Source: Mesorhizobium helmanticense
GTDB taxonomy: Bacteria; Pseudomonadota; Alphaproteobacteria; Rhizobiales; Rhizobiaceae
Direction of reading: 5' to 3'
DNA length: 64,000 nucleotides
Assembly (NCBI RefSeq): GCF_003034915.1
Contig: NZ_PZJX01000043.1
Coordinates: forward strand, 102,292-166,291
Position numbers and translations under genes: made by a program. The notes beneath the pieces are model-generated. The model was not told where the DNA came from, searched no databases, and saw only the letters and a program-made list of their open reading frames with translations. This document shows positions 1 through 9,134 of the stretch, piece after piece. Position 1 is the first letter of the stretch. Every line of letters starts with the position of its first letter.

Positions 1-1
1 C

Positions 2-976
2 AACATGGTGCGGCGCCTGCTGCGCGACGGCCACGAATGCGTCGTCTACGACATCAACCCGGCCAGCGTCGCGGCTCTGGTCAAGGATGGCGCGATCGGC
101 GCCGCCTCCATGGAGGAGTTTGTCGGCAAGCTGACCAAGCCGCGCAGCGCCTGGCTGATGCTGCCGGCGGCGATCACCGGCAAGATCGCCGATCAAGTGG
201 CGGCGCTGATGGAGCCCGGCGACATCATCATCGACGGCGGCAATTCCTACTACCACGACGCCGTCGACCAGGCCGCTGAGCTCGCGGCCAAGGGCCTGCA
301 CTATGTCGATGTCGGCACCAGCGGCGGCGTCTGGGGCCTCGAGCGCGGCTACTGCCTGATGATCGGCGGCCCCGATAGCGCGGTCCAGCATCTCGATCCG
401 ATCTTTGCGACGCTGGCGCCGGGCGCCGACGCCGGCGCCACTCCGGCCAAGGATGCCGGAACAGCGCCCTTCGGTTATCTCCATTGCGGGCCGAGCGGCG
501 CCGGCCATTTCGTCAAGATGGTCCATAACGGCATCGAATACGGTGTCATGGCCGCCTATGCCGAGGGCATGAACATCCTGAAGTCGGCGAATGCGGGCAA
601 GCGGAAGCGCACGGCGGACGCCGAGACCAGCCCACTGGAAAACCCGCAATACTACCAGTTCGACATCGACCTTGCCGAGGTGGCCGAGGTCTGGCGGCAC
701 GGCAGCGTCATCGGCTCGTGGTTGCTTGACCTGACGGCCGGCGCGCTGAAGAGCGATTCCGCGCTGACCCAGTTCGGCGGCCGGGTTTCGGATTCCGGCG
801 AAGGCCGCTGGACACTGAAAGCGGCCATCGACACCGGCGTGCCGGCGCCGGTGCTGTCCTCGGCGCTGTTCGATCGCTTTTCCTCGCAAGGCGAATCCGA
901 ATTCGCCGACAAGCTGTTGTCCGCCATGCGCTTTGCCTTCGGCGGCCATGTCGAGAAGCCGAAGACCGGCGTGTGA
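2..976 (+). CDS. gnd: 6-phosphogluconate dehydrogenase (decarboxylating), 5' truncated by window edge
   Basis: Oxidises 6-phosphogluconate to ribulose 5-phosphate, CO2 and NAD(P)H in the oxidative pentose phosphate route (cytosol). The frame is already open at base 2 and the N-terminal GxGxxG is missing, so the ATG at 5 is internal and the true start lies outside the window. Counting from that ATG, DGGNSYYHD is at 77-85 and the substrate/catalytic stretch GPSGAGHFVKMVHNGIEYG at 162-180, with the catalytic Lys at 171. About 325 visible residues point to the short (about 330 aa) GndA/YqeC-type subfamily, whose members often prefer NAD+, rather than the 470 aa enzyme. The cofactor preference is inference. 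Its stop lies 14 bases before the zwf ATG, so the two form an operon. Confidence 0.93.
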   Translation, partial: NMVRRLLRDGHECVVYDINPASVAALVKDGAIGAASMEEFVGKLTKPRSAWLMLPAAITGKIADQVAALMEPGDIIIDGGNSYYHDAVDQAAELAAKGLHYVDVGTSGGVWGLERGYCLMIGGPDSAVQHLDPIFATLAPGADAGATPAKDAGTAPFGYLHCGPSGAGHFVKMVHNGIEYGVMAAYAEGMNILKSANAGKRKRTADAETSPLENPQYYQFDIDLAEVAEVWRHGSVIGSWLLDLTAGALKSDSALTQFGGRVSDSGEGRWTLKAAIDTGVPAPVLSSALFDRFSSQGESEFADKLLSAMRFAFGGHVEKPKTGV

Positions 977-990
977 GCGGAGAAGACACG

Positions 991-2367
991 ATGAGCCAGG
1001 AACGGTCCGACACGCTGGTGCTTTTCGGGGCAACCGGCGATCTCGCCCACAAGAAGATATTTCCCGCACTCTACCAGATGGTCGCCAAGGGCAGCCTCAC
1101 CGAGCCGGTAATCGGCGTCGCCTTCGACCCCTGGGATCTCGGCAAGCTGCAGGCGCGTGCGCGTGACGGCATCGTCAACGCCATCGGCAAGATCGACGAA
1201 AAGATCTTCGCCAAATTCGCCTCGCAGTTGCGCTATGTCAGCGGCGACTACCGCGACGGGGCGACCTTCGACAAGCTGAAGAGTGCGCTTGGATCGGCGC
1301 AGCGGCCACTCCACTACATGGCGGTGCCGCCGACCATGTTCGAGACCGTCGTCCAGGGCCTGGAGCAATCCGGCACGGCGCATGGCGCGCGGCTGATGAT
1401 CGAAAAGCCCTTCGGCCACGATCTGCAATCGGCGCGCTGGTTGAACCGGGTGCTGCATCTGGTGTTCGACGAGCAGTCGATCTTCCGCATCGACCATTAT
1501 CTCGGCAAGGAGGCGATCCAGAACCTGCTCTATTTCCGCTTCGCCAATTCCTTCCTCGAGCCGATCTGGAACCGCAACTACGTCGAGAGCGTGCAGATCA
1601 CCATGGCCGAGGATTTCGGCGTCGAGGGTCGCGGTCGTTTCTACGACGAGGTCGGCTGCATCAGGGACGTCATCGAGAACCATCTCCTCAACATCCTGCT
1701 GCTGCTCGCCATGGAGCCGCCGGTCGGGCGCTCGGCCGACGACCTGATCGACGAGAAGGTGCAGGTGCTGAGAGCCATCCGCACGCTGACGAAAGACGAT
1801 GTCGTGCGCGGTCAATTCAAGGGCTATCTCGCCGAGCCCGGTGTCGCGCCGAATTCGCCGGTCGAGACCTTCGCGGCGGTGCGCTTCTTCGTCGACACTT
1901 GGCGCTGGCGGGATGTGCCCTTCTTCATCCGCGCCGGCAAGAACATGCCGGTGCATGCCACGGAAGTGATCGTACGGCTGAAGCAGCCGCCGCTCGACGT
2001 CTTCGACCCGATCAAGCCTGGAGACGCCAACCACGTGCGCTTCCGCATCAACCCGCAGGTGGCGATCTCGATCGGCGCCCAGCGCAAGCAGCCCGGCGAC
2101 GACATGATCGGCGAACAGGTCGAACTGACGGCGCTCGACGACTCGAAAGGCGACATGCCGCCCTATGAGCGGCTGATCGGCGACGCCATGAACGGCAATC
2201 GCCAGTTGTTCACCCGCCAGGATGCCAGCGAGCTCGCCTGGCGCATCGTCGGCCCGGTGCTTGGCGACGCGACGCCGCCGCATGTCTATGAGCCCAAGAC
2301 CTGGGGCCCGGAAGACGCCATGAACGGCTTCGGGCCACCGAATGGCTGGATCAACCCATCGAAATAA
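991..2367 (+). CDS. zwf: glucose-6-phosphate 1-dehydrogenase
   Basis: First enzyme of the oxidative pentose phosphate and Entner-Doudoroff routes: glucose 6-phosphate to 6-phosphoglucono-lactone with NAD(P)+. With the ATG at 991 (458 aa) the nucleotide-binding GATGDLAHK is at 13-21, EKPFGHD at 138-144 and the active-site signature RIDHYLGKE at 166-174, all intact. A GTG at 973 that overlaps the gnd stop is also in frame, but GGAG at 979-982 is correctly spaced for 991. The gene order gnd-zwf-glucokinase-like groups the sugar-phosphate oxidation steps. No 6-phosphogluconolactonase gene is visible between them. Confidence 0.95.
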   Translation: MSQERSDTLVLFGATGDLAHKKIFPALYQMVAKGSLTEPVIGVAFDPWDLGKLQARARDGIVNAIGKIDEKIFAKFASQLRYVSGDYRDGATFDKLKSALGSAQRPLHYMAVPPTMFETVVQGLEQSGTAHGARLMIEKPFGHDLQSARWLNRVLHLVFDEQSIFRIDHYLGKEAIQNLLYFRFANSFLEPIWNRNYVESVQITMAEDFGVEGRGRFYDEVGCIRDVIENHLLNILLLLAMEPPVGRSADDLIDEKVQVLRAIRTLTKDDVVRGQFKGYLAEPGVAPNSPVETFAAVRFFVDTWRWRDVPFFIRAGKNMPVHATEVIVRLKQPPLDVFDPIKPGDANHVRFRINPQVAISIGAQRKQPGDDMIGEQVELTALDDSKGDMPPYERLIGDAMNGNRQLFTRQDASELAWRIVGPVLGDATPPHVYEPKTWGPEDAMNGFGPPNGWINPSK

Positions 2368-2384
2368 TCGCCGGGAGGTAAAAA

Positions 2385-3089
2385 ATGGCCAGGACGGTGA
2401 AGCCCGCCGCGGCAAACAGCGAAAAGATCGTGCTGTCGATCGACATTGGCGGTTCCCACGTCAAGATCCTGACCAGCGCCGGCGGCGAGGAGCGCCGCGC
2501 CGATTCCGGACCCGGGCTGACGCCGCAACAGATGATCCAGACAGTAATGACGCTGGCCGACGGCCTGCCGTTTGACGTTATCTCGATGGGCTATCCCGGT
2601 CCGGTGAACCACAACAGGCCGCTGATGGACCCCGCCAATCTCGGCAAGGGCTGGGCCGGCTTTGATTTCGCGGCGGCGTTCGGCAAGCCGGTGAAAATCG
2701 TCAACGACGCGCTGATGCAGGCCGTCGGCAGCTATGAGGGCGGCCGCATGCTGTTCCTTGGCCTGGGCACCGGCCTGGGCGCGGCGATGATTGTCGACAA
2801 TGTCGCCCAGCCGATGGAGCTTGCGCATCTGCCTTACAGGAAGGGCGGCAGTTTCGAGGATTATGTCGGCGAACGCGGGCTGGAAAAGCGCGGCAAGAAG
2901 AAATGGCGCAAACACGTTTTCGACGTGGCCGATCGGCTGCGCGTCGCCATGCAGCCCGATTACGTGGTCATCGGCGGCGGCAATGTCGACAAACTTGAGG
3001 AATTGCCGGTTGATTCCAGACGCGGCGACAACACGCGCGCCTTTGAAGGCGGATTTCGACTGTGGCGCGACAAATCACTGATCGTCTGA
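2385..3089 (+). CDS. ROK-family sugar kinase, polyphosphate-glucokinase-like
   Basis: Predicted cytosolic hexokinase feeding glucose 6-phosphate to Zwf. Visible features are the phosphate-1 motif IDIGGSHVKIL near residue 19, GYPGPV (phosphate 2), the glycine-rich GLGTGLGAAMI in the middle and YVVIGGGN (adenosine region) near the C-terminus. At 234 aa it is shorter than typical ROK kinases (about 300 aa) and close to the polyphosphate glucokinases, and it lacks the ROK zinc-cysteine cluster. It has a strong GGGAGGT ribosome-binding site just before the ATG and follows zwf by 17 bases. Whether the phosphoryl donor is polyphosphate or ATP cannot be read from the sequence. Confidence 0.82.
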   Translation: MARTVKPAAANSEKIVLSIDIGGSHVKILTSAGGEERRADSGPGLTPQQMIQTVMTLADGLPFDVISMGYPGPVNHNRPLMDPANLGKGWAGFDFAAAFGKPVKIVNDALMQAVGSYEGGRMLFLGLGTGLGAAMIVDNVAQPMELAHLPYRKGGSFEDYVGERGLEKRGKKKWRKHVFDVADRLRVAMQPDYVVIGGGNVDKLEELPVDSRRGDNTRAFEGGFRLWRDKSLIV

Positions 3090-3236
3090 TATTGTGATGG
3101 CTGGCGGCCAGGCTGTTGATCTGGCCCTGCCGTTAGTATTGTTATTCAAAATAATGTGTGACGTGGCGCGGCGTCATTGCATTGCGCGGATTTGCCGACT
3201 AGGAATTCTGCCACCCCCACGGATGGAGAAAATAGA

Positions 3237-3701
3237 TTGACCGACGATAGCAACGACGCTCGCAAGGACATTGACCTTCTCGAACTGACCGCCCACATCG
3301 TGTCCGCCTACGTCGAAAAGAACCGCTTGCCCGTTTCCGGCCTCGGCGATCTCATCGCCAGCGTCAGCGCCTCCATAGGCGGGCTCGGACAACCCGCCGT
3401 TCCGGCTCCGGTACCGTTGACGCCGGCGGTCAATCCCAAGAAGTCCGTGACGCCGGATTTCATCATCTGTCTCGAAGACGGCAAGAAGTTCAAATCGCTG
3501 AAGCGCCATATTGGTGTTCATTTCGGGCTGACGCCGGACGCCTATCGCGCCAAATGGGGCTTGCCGTCGGACTATCCGATGGTCGCCCCCAACTATGCGG
3601 CCTCGCGCTCGCAGCTGGCGAAGGCGATCGGCCTTGGCCGCAAGGCCGCCCCGCCGCCGGCGCCCGTGAAAAAGGCGAGGAAGTCCAAGGCCACGGCCTG
3701 A
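3237..3701 (+). CDS. MucR/Ros-family zinc-finger transcriptional regulator (TTG start)
   Basis: H-NS-like global regulator of rhizobia, which binds AT-rich DNA and often controls exopolysaccharide, motility and its own gene. I choose the TTG at 3237 (154 aa) because GGAG at 3225-3228 is well placed and the protein then begins MTDDSNDARKD, as MucR proteins do; a further upstream TTG (3177) has no ribosome-binding site. The finger reads C78-x2-D81-x9-H91-x3-H95 within CLEDGKKFKSLKRH: the second Ros cysteine is Asp, as in the Mesorhizobium Ml proteins. A basic C-terminal tail (KKARKSKA) follows. The preceding gap (3090-3236) has an AT-rich stretch at 3134-3157 that could be an autoregulatory site. 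Confidence 0.9.
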   Translation: MTDDSNDARKDIDLLELTAHIVSAYVEKNRLPVSGLGDLIASVSASIGGLGQPAVPAPVPLTPAVNPKKSVTPDFIICLEDGKKFKSLKRHIGVHFGLTPDAYRAKWGLPSDYPMVAPNYAASRSQLAKAIGLGRKAAPPPAPVKKARKSKATA

Positions 3702-3768
3702 CCACAGCGAGAGCGGATTTGGTCGTTCTGCCGACGATCTCGCGCCGGCAGACGGGGGGAGCGCGGCC

Positions 3769-4869
3769 ATGAACTACACCAGGATGGTGATCGAGAAAGA
3801 GGCGCCGGAGGAATACGGCTATGACCGTATCCGCTACAATCTCTCCGAAAGCTCGATCGCCGACCAGAAGCTTTCCGATATCGGCCTGTCGCTGCCCGAC
3901 CTCACGCTCTTCTACGGCGAGCACCGGGGCGACAAGGATCTGCGGGCGCTGATAGCGGCGCAGGACGAGGGACTTTCGCCCGACGACGTGCTGGTCACCG
4001 CCGGTGCCGCGGGCGCGCTGTTCATCATCTCGACAGCACTTTTGTCCGAGCGCGATCACCTCGTCGTCGTCAGGCCCAATTACGCCACCAACATCGAGAC
4101 GCCCAAGGCGATCGGCTGCGCCATCTCCTATGTCGATCTGAACTTCGACGCGGGCTTCGCCATCGATGTCGGACGCGTCGCGGCCCAGATGCGACCAGAT
4201 ACCCGTCTGATCAGCGTTACCTGCCCGCACAACCCGACCGGCACGATGATGAGCCAGGCCGACCTCGATGCGCTGGTGGGCCTCGCTGAAAGCCGCAACT
4301 GCCATCTGCTGGTCGACGAGACCTATCGCGACCTCTCCTATGGACGGCGCCTGCCTTCGGCGGCGTCGCTGAGCGCACGGGCGATCAGTGTCTCGTCGCT
4401 ATCCAAGGCCTTCGGCATTCCCGGCATCCGCATCGGCTGGCTGGTCACCAGGGACACGGAGCTTCAGGAAAAATTCCTCGCCGCCAAGGAACAGATCGGC
4501 ATCTGCGGCAGCGTCATCGATGAGGCCATCGCACGCAACATGCTCCAGCGCCGGGACGATTTCCTGGCGGCGCTGCTGCCGCAGATGGCGAAGCGGCGCG
4601 ACATCGTCCAGGCCTGGATCGACCGCGAGCCGCTGGTCGACTGGGTGCGGCCGCAAGGCGGCGTTGTCGGCTTCCCACGCCTCAATGTCGATGCCGGTTT
4701 CGATCTCGACCGCTTCTATGTGAACCTGCTGGAGAACCATGGCACCTATGTCGGACCCGGCCACTGGTTCGACATGCCGAAGCGCTTCTTCCGCATTGGC
4801 TTCGGTTGGCCGCAGGAGGCCGAATTAAGGGGCGGCCTCGAAGCCATTTCCGCCGCGCTGCGGCAGTAA
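3769..4869 (+). CDS. PLP-dependent aminotransferase, class I/II fold
   Basis: Fold-type I aminotransferase (366 aa, cytosolic). The PLP lysine is K213 in SLSKAFGIPG, followed by the phosphate-binding Arg of GIRIGW. TCPHNPTGTMM supplies the Asn that contacts the cofactor, and VDETYRDLSYG has the Asp that pairs with the pyridine nitrogen. The N-terminus (LSESSIADQKLSD) and overall length match the group annotated as capreomycidine synthase-like or histidinol-phosphate-aminotransferase-like, but the substrate cannot be inferred. It stands alone between mucR and an MFS gene, with a GGGGGAG motif about 10 bases before the ATG. Confidence 0.85.
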   Translation: MNYTRMVIEKEAPEEYGYDRIRYNLSESSIADQKLSDIGLSLPDLTLFYGEHRGDKDLRALIAAQDEGLSPDDVLVTAGAAGALFIISTALLSERDHLVVVRPNYATNIETPKAIGCAISYVDLNFDAGFAIDVGRVAAQMRPDTRLISVTCPHNPTGTMMSQADLDALVGLAESRNCHLLVDETYRDLSYGRRLPSAASLSARAISVSSLSKAFGIPGIRIGWLVTRDTELQEKFLAAKEQIGICGSVIDEAIARNMLQRRDDFLAALLPQMAKRRDIVQAWIDREPLVDWVRPQGGVVGFPRLNVDAGFDLDRFYVNLLENHGTYVGPGHWFDMPKRFFRIGFGWPQEAELRGGLEAISAALRQ

Positions 4870-5019
4870 TTTCCTCATGCGATCGGCCAGGCGAGCCGAA
4901 AATCCTTGATCCGGCGTCGATTTTGGCGCACATCCCCCGCGAACTTCTCAAGTTCCATTGGTCGGACCAGCGCCCATCGTGGAAGTGCCCCGCCGACATC
5001 GCAACGGGGCCCATACTCC

Positions 5020-6258
5020 ATGACAGCCGAACAAACCTCACCCGACCAGCGCTATGCCGCCTTCCGGCACAGAGCCTTCCTGAGCTATTGGGCGGCTCGC
5101 TTCCTCACCACTTTCGCGACCATGATCGTCTCCGTCGCGGTCGGCTGGCAGGTCTATGACCTGACGCGCGATCCTTTCGATCTCGGCATTGTCGGCATCG
5201 TCCAGTTCCTGCCGTCGCTGCTTCTGGTGCTGGTCACCGGTGTCGTCGCCGACCGCTTCGGCCGCCGTCTGATCATGGCGCTGTCGACGCTGATCGAGGC
5301 CGCCTGCGCGCTCATCCTCCTGTATTTGACGCTGCGCGGTCTCGTCAGTCCGCTGCCGATCTTCGTGGTGCTCGCTTTGTTTGGCGTGGCGCGCGCCTTT
5401 TACGGACCGGCCTCGTCCTCGCTGTTCGCCAATCTGGTGCCGCCGCAGGATTTCGGCAACGCCATTGCCTGGAACTCATCCGCCTGGCAAACGGCGACCA
5501 TTGTCGGCCCGGTCGCCGGCGGCCTGCTCTATGGCCTCTCGGCCGAAGTCGCATACGCCACGGCCGCCGTCCTGATGGCGGTGGCCGCCCTGCTGATCTA
5601 CACGATTCCGAAGCCGGCCCAGCAGACCGCCACCGACAAGCCGACGATGGAGACGCTGTTTGCCGGCTTCCGCTACATCTGGGGCGAGAAGATCGTGCTC
5701 GGCGCCATCTCGCTCGACCTCTTCGCCGTGCTACTGTCCGGCGCCTCGGCGCTGCTGCCGGTCTATGCCCGAGACATCCTCCAGCTCGGCCCTTGGGGCC
5801 TCGGACTGCTGCGCTCGGCGCCGGGCATTGGCGCCATCTGCGTCGCGGTCTGGCTGGCCGGACACCCGATCCGCAACCATGCGGGCGTGATCATGCTCGG
5901 CTTCGTCGCGGCGTTCGGCGCCTTCACCGTGCTGTTCGGCCTCTCGACCCTCACCTGGCTGTCGATTGTCGCACTCGCCTTCCTCGGCGCCACCGACATG
6001 TTCAGCGTCTATATCAGGGAGACGCTGATCCAGTTGTGGACGCCGGACGAGGTGCGCGGCCGCGTCAACGCCGTCAACCAGGTCTTTGTCGGCGCCTCCA
6101 ACGAGGTCGGCGAATTTCGCGCCGGCACCATGGCGGCGTTGATCGGCACGGTGCCGGCGGTGGTGATCGGCGGTGTCGGCGCCGTGATCGTCGCCGGCTT
6201 GTGGGCGGTGCTGTTCCCGCAATTGCGCAAGGTGCGCCACCTCGACGGGCGAAACTGA
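5020..6258 (+). CDS. MFS transporter (EntS-like, MFS_3 type)
   Basis: Inner-membrane major facilitator permease of 412 aa with about 12 hydrophobic segments. The first begins at FLSYWAARFL; the loop 2-3 signature appears as GVVADRFGRR. Relatives include the enterobactin exporter EntS and many uncharacterised drug or siderophore exporters. The ATG at 5020 is preferred; an upstream in-frame TTG at 4906 would add 38 residues with no similarity to a leader. It is convergent with the amidotransferase gene, with an 11-base gap. The transported compound is unknown and no siderophore genes are nearby. Confidence 0.85.
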   Translation: MTAEQTSPDQRYAAFRHRAFLSYWAARFLTTFATMIVSVAVGWQVYDLTRDPFDLGIVGIVQFLPSLLLVLVTGVVADRFGRRLIMALSTLIEAACALILLYLTLRGLVSPLPIFVVLALFGVARAFYGPASSSLFANLVPPQDFGNAIAWNSSAWQTATIVGPVAGGLLYGLSAEVAYATAAVLMAVAALLIYTIPKPAQQTATDKPTMETLFAGFRYIWGEKIVLGAISLDLFAVLLSGASALLPVYARDILQLGPWGLGLLRSAPGIGAICVAVWLAGHPIRNHAGVIMLGFVAAFGAFTVLFGLSTLTWLSIVALAFLGATDMFSVYIRETLIQLWTPDEVRGRVNAVNQVFVGASNEVGEFRAGTMAALIGTVPAVVIGGVGAVIVAGLWAVLFPQLRKVRHLDGRN

Positions 6259-6269
6259 CGCGGACCTCC

Positions 6270-6980
6270 TTATCGCGCTGCCGGCTTGCCGAAGATCGTC
6301 TGCAGGAATTCGCCGAGCCAGCGCTTGAGATGCATGTCCCAGATCAGCCGGCCGCCGAGATGGTCGCGGCCGGGCTGGGCGCCGGGCAGTTCGAAACGAT
6401 GCGCGCCGCGCACCACCCAGCGCTGCATCATCGCCCTGGTCAATTCGCCATGGAACTGGATGCCCCAGGCATTGTCGCCATAGCGGAAGGCCTGGTTGGG
6501 ATAGGTCTCGGCCGTTGCCAGCAGCGTCGCATCCTTCGGCAGCGAAAAGCCCTCGCGATGGAACTGGTAGACCATCTCGGGCCAGTGCATCAGCTTGCGG
6601 CCCGCTTCGGTCGCCTTCAGCGGATACCAGCCGATCTCGACCAGCCCCTCGCCATGGCCCTCGACCTTGCCGCCGAGATGATTGACCAGCATCTGGGCGC
6701 CGAGGCAGATGCCGAGGAAAGGCCGGTTCTCCCTCAGCGGAACGTTCAGCCAGTCGGTCTCGCGGCGGACGAACTCGTCCTCGTCATTGGCGCTCATCGG
6801 TCCGCCGAACACCACCGCGCCGGCATGGCCGTCCAGCGTTTCCGGCAAGGTATCGCCGAGCGGCGGGCGGCGCATGTCGAGGTCGAAACCTTCCTCGATC
6901 AGCATATGGCCAACGCGTCCGGGGCTCGAATTCTCCTGATGCAGCACGATCAGGATCTTTGGCCTTGGACTTCGCGGCAT
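6270..6980 (-). CDS. class I glutamine amidotransferase-like protein
   Basis: Stand-alone GATase1 domain (236 aa) of the GMP-synthase-like glutaminase group. The nucleophile C92 sits in GICLGAQ, with the catalytic H177 and E179 in FHGEL; the oxyanion region FGGPMSANDE is at about 58-67. No synthetase domain is fused. Such proteins are often annotated as glutamine amidotransferase or gamma-glutamyl-hydrolase-like without known substrate. It follows the TerB-like gene by 17 bases on the same strand, so they are probably co-transcribed. The ribosome-binding site is weak. Confidence 0.85.
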   Translation of the reverse strand: MPRSPRPKILIVLHQENSSPGRVGHMLIEEGFDLDMRRPPLGDTLPETLDGHAGAVVFGGPMSANDEDEFVRRETDWLNVPLRENRPFLGICLGAQMLVNHLGGKVEGHGEGLVEIGWYPLKATEAGRKLMHWPEMVYQFHREGFSLPKDATLLATAETYPNQAFRYGDNAWGIQFHGELTRAMMQRWVVRGAHRFELPGAQPGRDHLGGRLIWDMHLKRWLGEFLQTIFGKPAAR

Positions 6981-6997
6981 GCTCGGGCTCGTCCTGT

Positions 6998-7477
6998 CTA
7001 TTCGTCGCTCGACGTTCCGGTGGCGCCCGGCGCTTGCGCCGCCGCCTTGCGGCGCGCCTCGACGCGGTCGCGGCGATCGACGCCGATCAGCTCGGCGACG
7101 CGCCAGACGGTGTTGTCCTCGAGCTCATGCAGCTCGCCGTCGGCATAGACGATCTCCCACATCAGGCCGATGAAGGCCTTGCGCGCGTCCGCATCGAGAT
7201 GACGCTTCAGCACGCTGGTGAAGGCGTAGAGGTCGATCGCCTCATTGTCGGCGCGCTCGCCGGCCGCGGCCAGCGCCTCGAGTTCGTCGCCGCTGATCGA
7301 ATAGGCCTCCGCCAGCACCGCCTTGAACCGCTCCCATTCGACGTCCTGGCGGACGCCGTCGGCGCTCATCACATGGAAGAGCAGGGCCGACGCGGCAATG
7401 CGCGGGTCATCACCGTTGCTGCGAGCGCCGCCGCCAGCCGGCAGATCCCTCAGAAATGACAGAACACGTTCGAACAT
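6998..7477 (-). CDS. TerB-family protein (tellurite-resistance TerB-like)
   Basis: Small all-helical cytosolic protein of 159 aa. The two TerB-type helical repeats are visible with their acidic turns, HVMSADG (about 35-41) and EIVYADGELHELE (about 108-120), followed by VAELIGV. TerB domains may bind metal. Members encoded alone in alphaproteobacterial hem clusters have no proven link to tellurite. It lies 43 bases downstream of hemY and is probably the distal part of that transcript. The C-terminus is rich in Ala, Arg and Ser and likely disordered. Confidence 0.8.
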   Translation of the reverse strand: MFERVLSFLRDLPAGGGARSNGDDPRIAASALLFHVMSADGVRQDVEWERFKAVLAEAYSISGDELEALAAAGERADNEAIDLYAFTSVLKRHLDADARKAFIGLMWEIVYADGELHELEDNTVWRVAELIGVDRRDRVEARRKAAAQAPGATGTSSDE

Positions 7478-7520
7478 ATGGCTATTCCCAACAGGCCGGA
7501 ATGATCAATTTCAGGCCAGA

Positions 7521-9119
7521 TCAAAACAAACGGAACCGGCGTGGCGATTTTTCTTTGTCGTCCGGATCGACACCGGGATCGTCAGGAAGCCGGGCCAGTT
7601 CCTCGGCCGGCTCGACAGCTTCGGCATCCTCCGGCACGGCGGCAAAGGCCGCTGCCGTGATCGGCGCGACCTGATCCTCGTTTCGTTCCGAGGCCGTCGT
7701 GGTGGCGACGGTTGGCTCTTCGGCAGCGACAGCAGGCGTCAGCTCGATCATCTTTTCCTTCGCCGGCTTCTCTGGCGCCGCAATGCTTGGCGCCTCCGGC
7801 CTGTCCTCATCGCTGTCGATCAACTGGCCGAGCCGCTCCATCGGCGCGCGCCATTCGAAGGCGTCGAGCTTGCCGGTGACCGGCGATACCGGCGCCCAGC
7901 GTTCGGAGACGACGCCATCAGCGACCCAGGCCGGATCGCGCGGCGCGCGCACCGCCTTGGACAAAAGCTGGCGCACCTTGCCCTGATCGCCAGTCTCGGC
8001 TTCCTCGATATCGGCCAGCAGCAGGTAGGCACCTTCGCGGCGATCCATGCGTATGGCCGCCTCCGCCTCCTGGCGGGCGGTCTTGTAATCCTGCGCGTCG
8101 AGCGCGGCGCGCGCCACCGTCAGCGAGGATTCGGCATGGTTCTTCTTCATCTCCTGCAGCTTCTTCGCCCGGTTCAGCCGATCGAGCACGGCGTCGGCGG
8201 GCCGGGCGTGCGTGTAGAGCTCGGCGATCTCGGGATGCGGCTCGGCCTTCCATGCCGCTTCGAGGATCTTCGAGCCCTTGCGCATGTCGTTCTGCCTAAA
8301 CAGCGCCTTGGCGGCGGCCACCGCCGCCGGCGCGAAATCGGGCCGCAGCCGGTTGGCCTCGAGCGCAGCCGTCCTGGCGGCGTCGGGATCGCTGTCGGCC
8401 AGCGCCTGCGCCTTGGCGGTGAGCAGCACGGCGCGACGGCGGTTGGCGGCGTCGCGCTCGATCTGGCGCGTCGATTTCTGCGCCTCGACCAGCTTCAGCG
8501 CGCCGTCCCAGTCGCCACGACCGGTCAGGTCCTCCAGCGTCGATTCGGCCGCCCAGGCCAGTTGCGGCGCCATGACGGCGGCGCGCCCGGCATAGTGCCT
8601 TGCCGCGTTGCGGTCGCCGAGGCGTTCGGCCTCCAGATAAAGCCCGCGCAAGCCGAGCAGCCGCATTTCGGGATCGTCGAGCATGGTCTCGAACTTCTCG
8701 CGCGCGCCCTCATGGTCGCCCTCGAGCAGCGAGGCCTGCGCTTCGAGCAGATGGATCAGCGGCTCCTGGTCGGAGCGGATCAGCTTTGCCGCTTCCTTGG
8801 TCTTCTTGCGGGCCAGCGCCCCGTCGCCGGCGCCGGCGGCGATCATGCCGGTCGACAGCGCCTGATAGCCACGGTCGCGGCGGCGCACGCGGAAGTAACG
8901 CGAGATGGTGTAGGGGCTGTTCCACAGCGATTTGATCAGCCACCAGGCGATCATGACCGCGGCGACCACGGCCACCACCGCCACCGCCGCCACCATCAGG
9001 CTGACTTGGTACTGATAGCCGCTGAAGGTGACGACCATCTCGCCCGGCCGGTCGGCCAGCCAGGCGAAGCCCAGCCCGAGCGCGAAGACGACGGCGAGGA
9101 AAAAGAGAATGCGGATCAT
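7521..9119 (-). CDS. hemY: heme biosynthesis protein HemY (TPR membrane protein)
   Basis: 532 aa inner-membrane protein of the proteobacterial HemY family. This is not the Gram-positive protoporphyrinogen oxidase of the same name; its exact role in late tetrapyrrole synthesis is unproven. Two transmembrane helices (about 2-20 and 42-65) are followed by a cytosolic or periplasmic array of TPR-like helices running to about residue 400 and a low-complexity acidic, Pro/Ala-rich tail. GAGG lies 8 bases before the ATG. It follows the mitofilin-like gene by 15 bases in the order hemC-hemD-mitofilin-hemY, a conserved alphaproteobacterial cluster. Confidence 0.92.
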   Translation of the reverse strand: MIRILFFLAVVFALGLGFAWLADRPGEMVVTFSGYQYQVSLMVAAVAVVAVVAAVMIAWWLIKSLWNSPYTISRYFRVRRRDRGYQALSTGMIAAGAGDGALARKKTKEAAKLIRSDQEPLIHLLEAQASLLEGDHEGAREKFETMLDDPEMRLLGLRGLYLEAERLGDRNAARHYAGRAAVMAPQLAWAAESTLEDLTGRGDWDGALKLVEAQKSTRQIERDAANRRRAVLLTAKAQALADSDPDAARTAALEANRLRPDFAPAAVAAAKALFRQNDMRKGSKILEAAWKAEPHPEIAELYTHARPADAVLDRLNRAKKLQEMKKNHAESSLTVARAALDAQDYKTARQEAEAAIRMDRREGAYLLLADIEEAETGDQGKVRQLLSKAVRAPRDPAWVADGVVSERWAPVSPVTGKLDAFEWRAPMERLGQLIDSDEDRPEAPSIAAPEKPAKEKMIELTPAVAAEEPTVATTTASERNEDQVAPITAAAFAAVPEDAEAVEPAEELARLPDDPGVDPDDKEKSPRRFRLF

Positions 9120-9134
9120 CTTGTTTTCCTCATC

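Noticed and set aside
652..2415. 587-codon minus-strand open frame opposite gnd and zwf
   Set aside because: Shadow of zwf/gnd caused by high GC at third positions; composition is Arg/Asp/His-rich and has no recognisable domain.
7521..9119. Protoporphyrinogen oxidase (Gram-positive HemY)
   Set aside because: No FAD-binding motif; two membrane helices and TPR-like repeats match the proteobacterial HemY family, which is unrelated.
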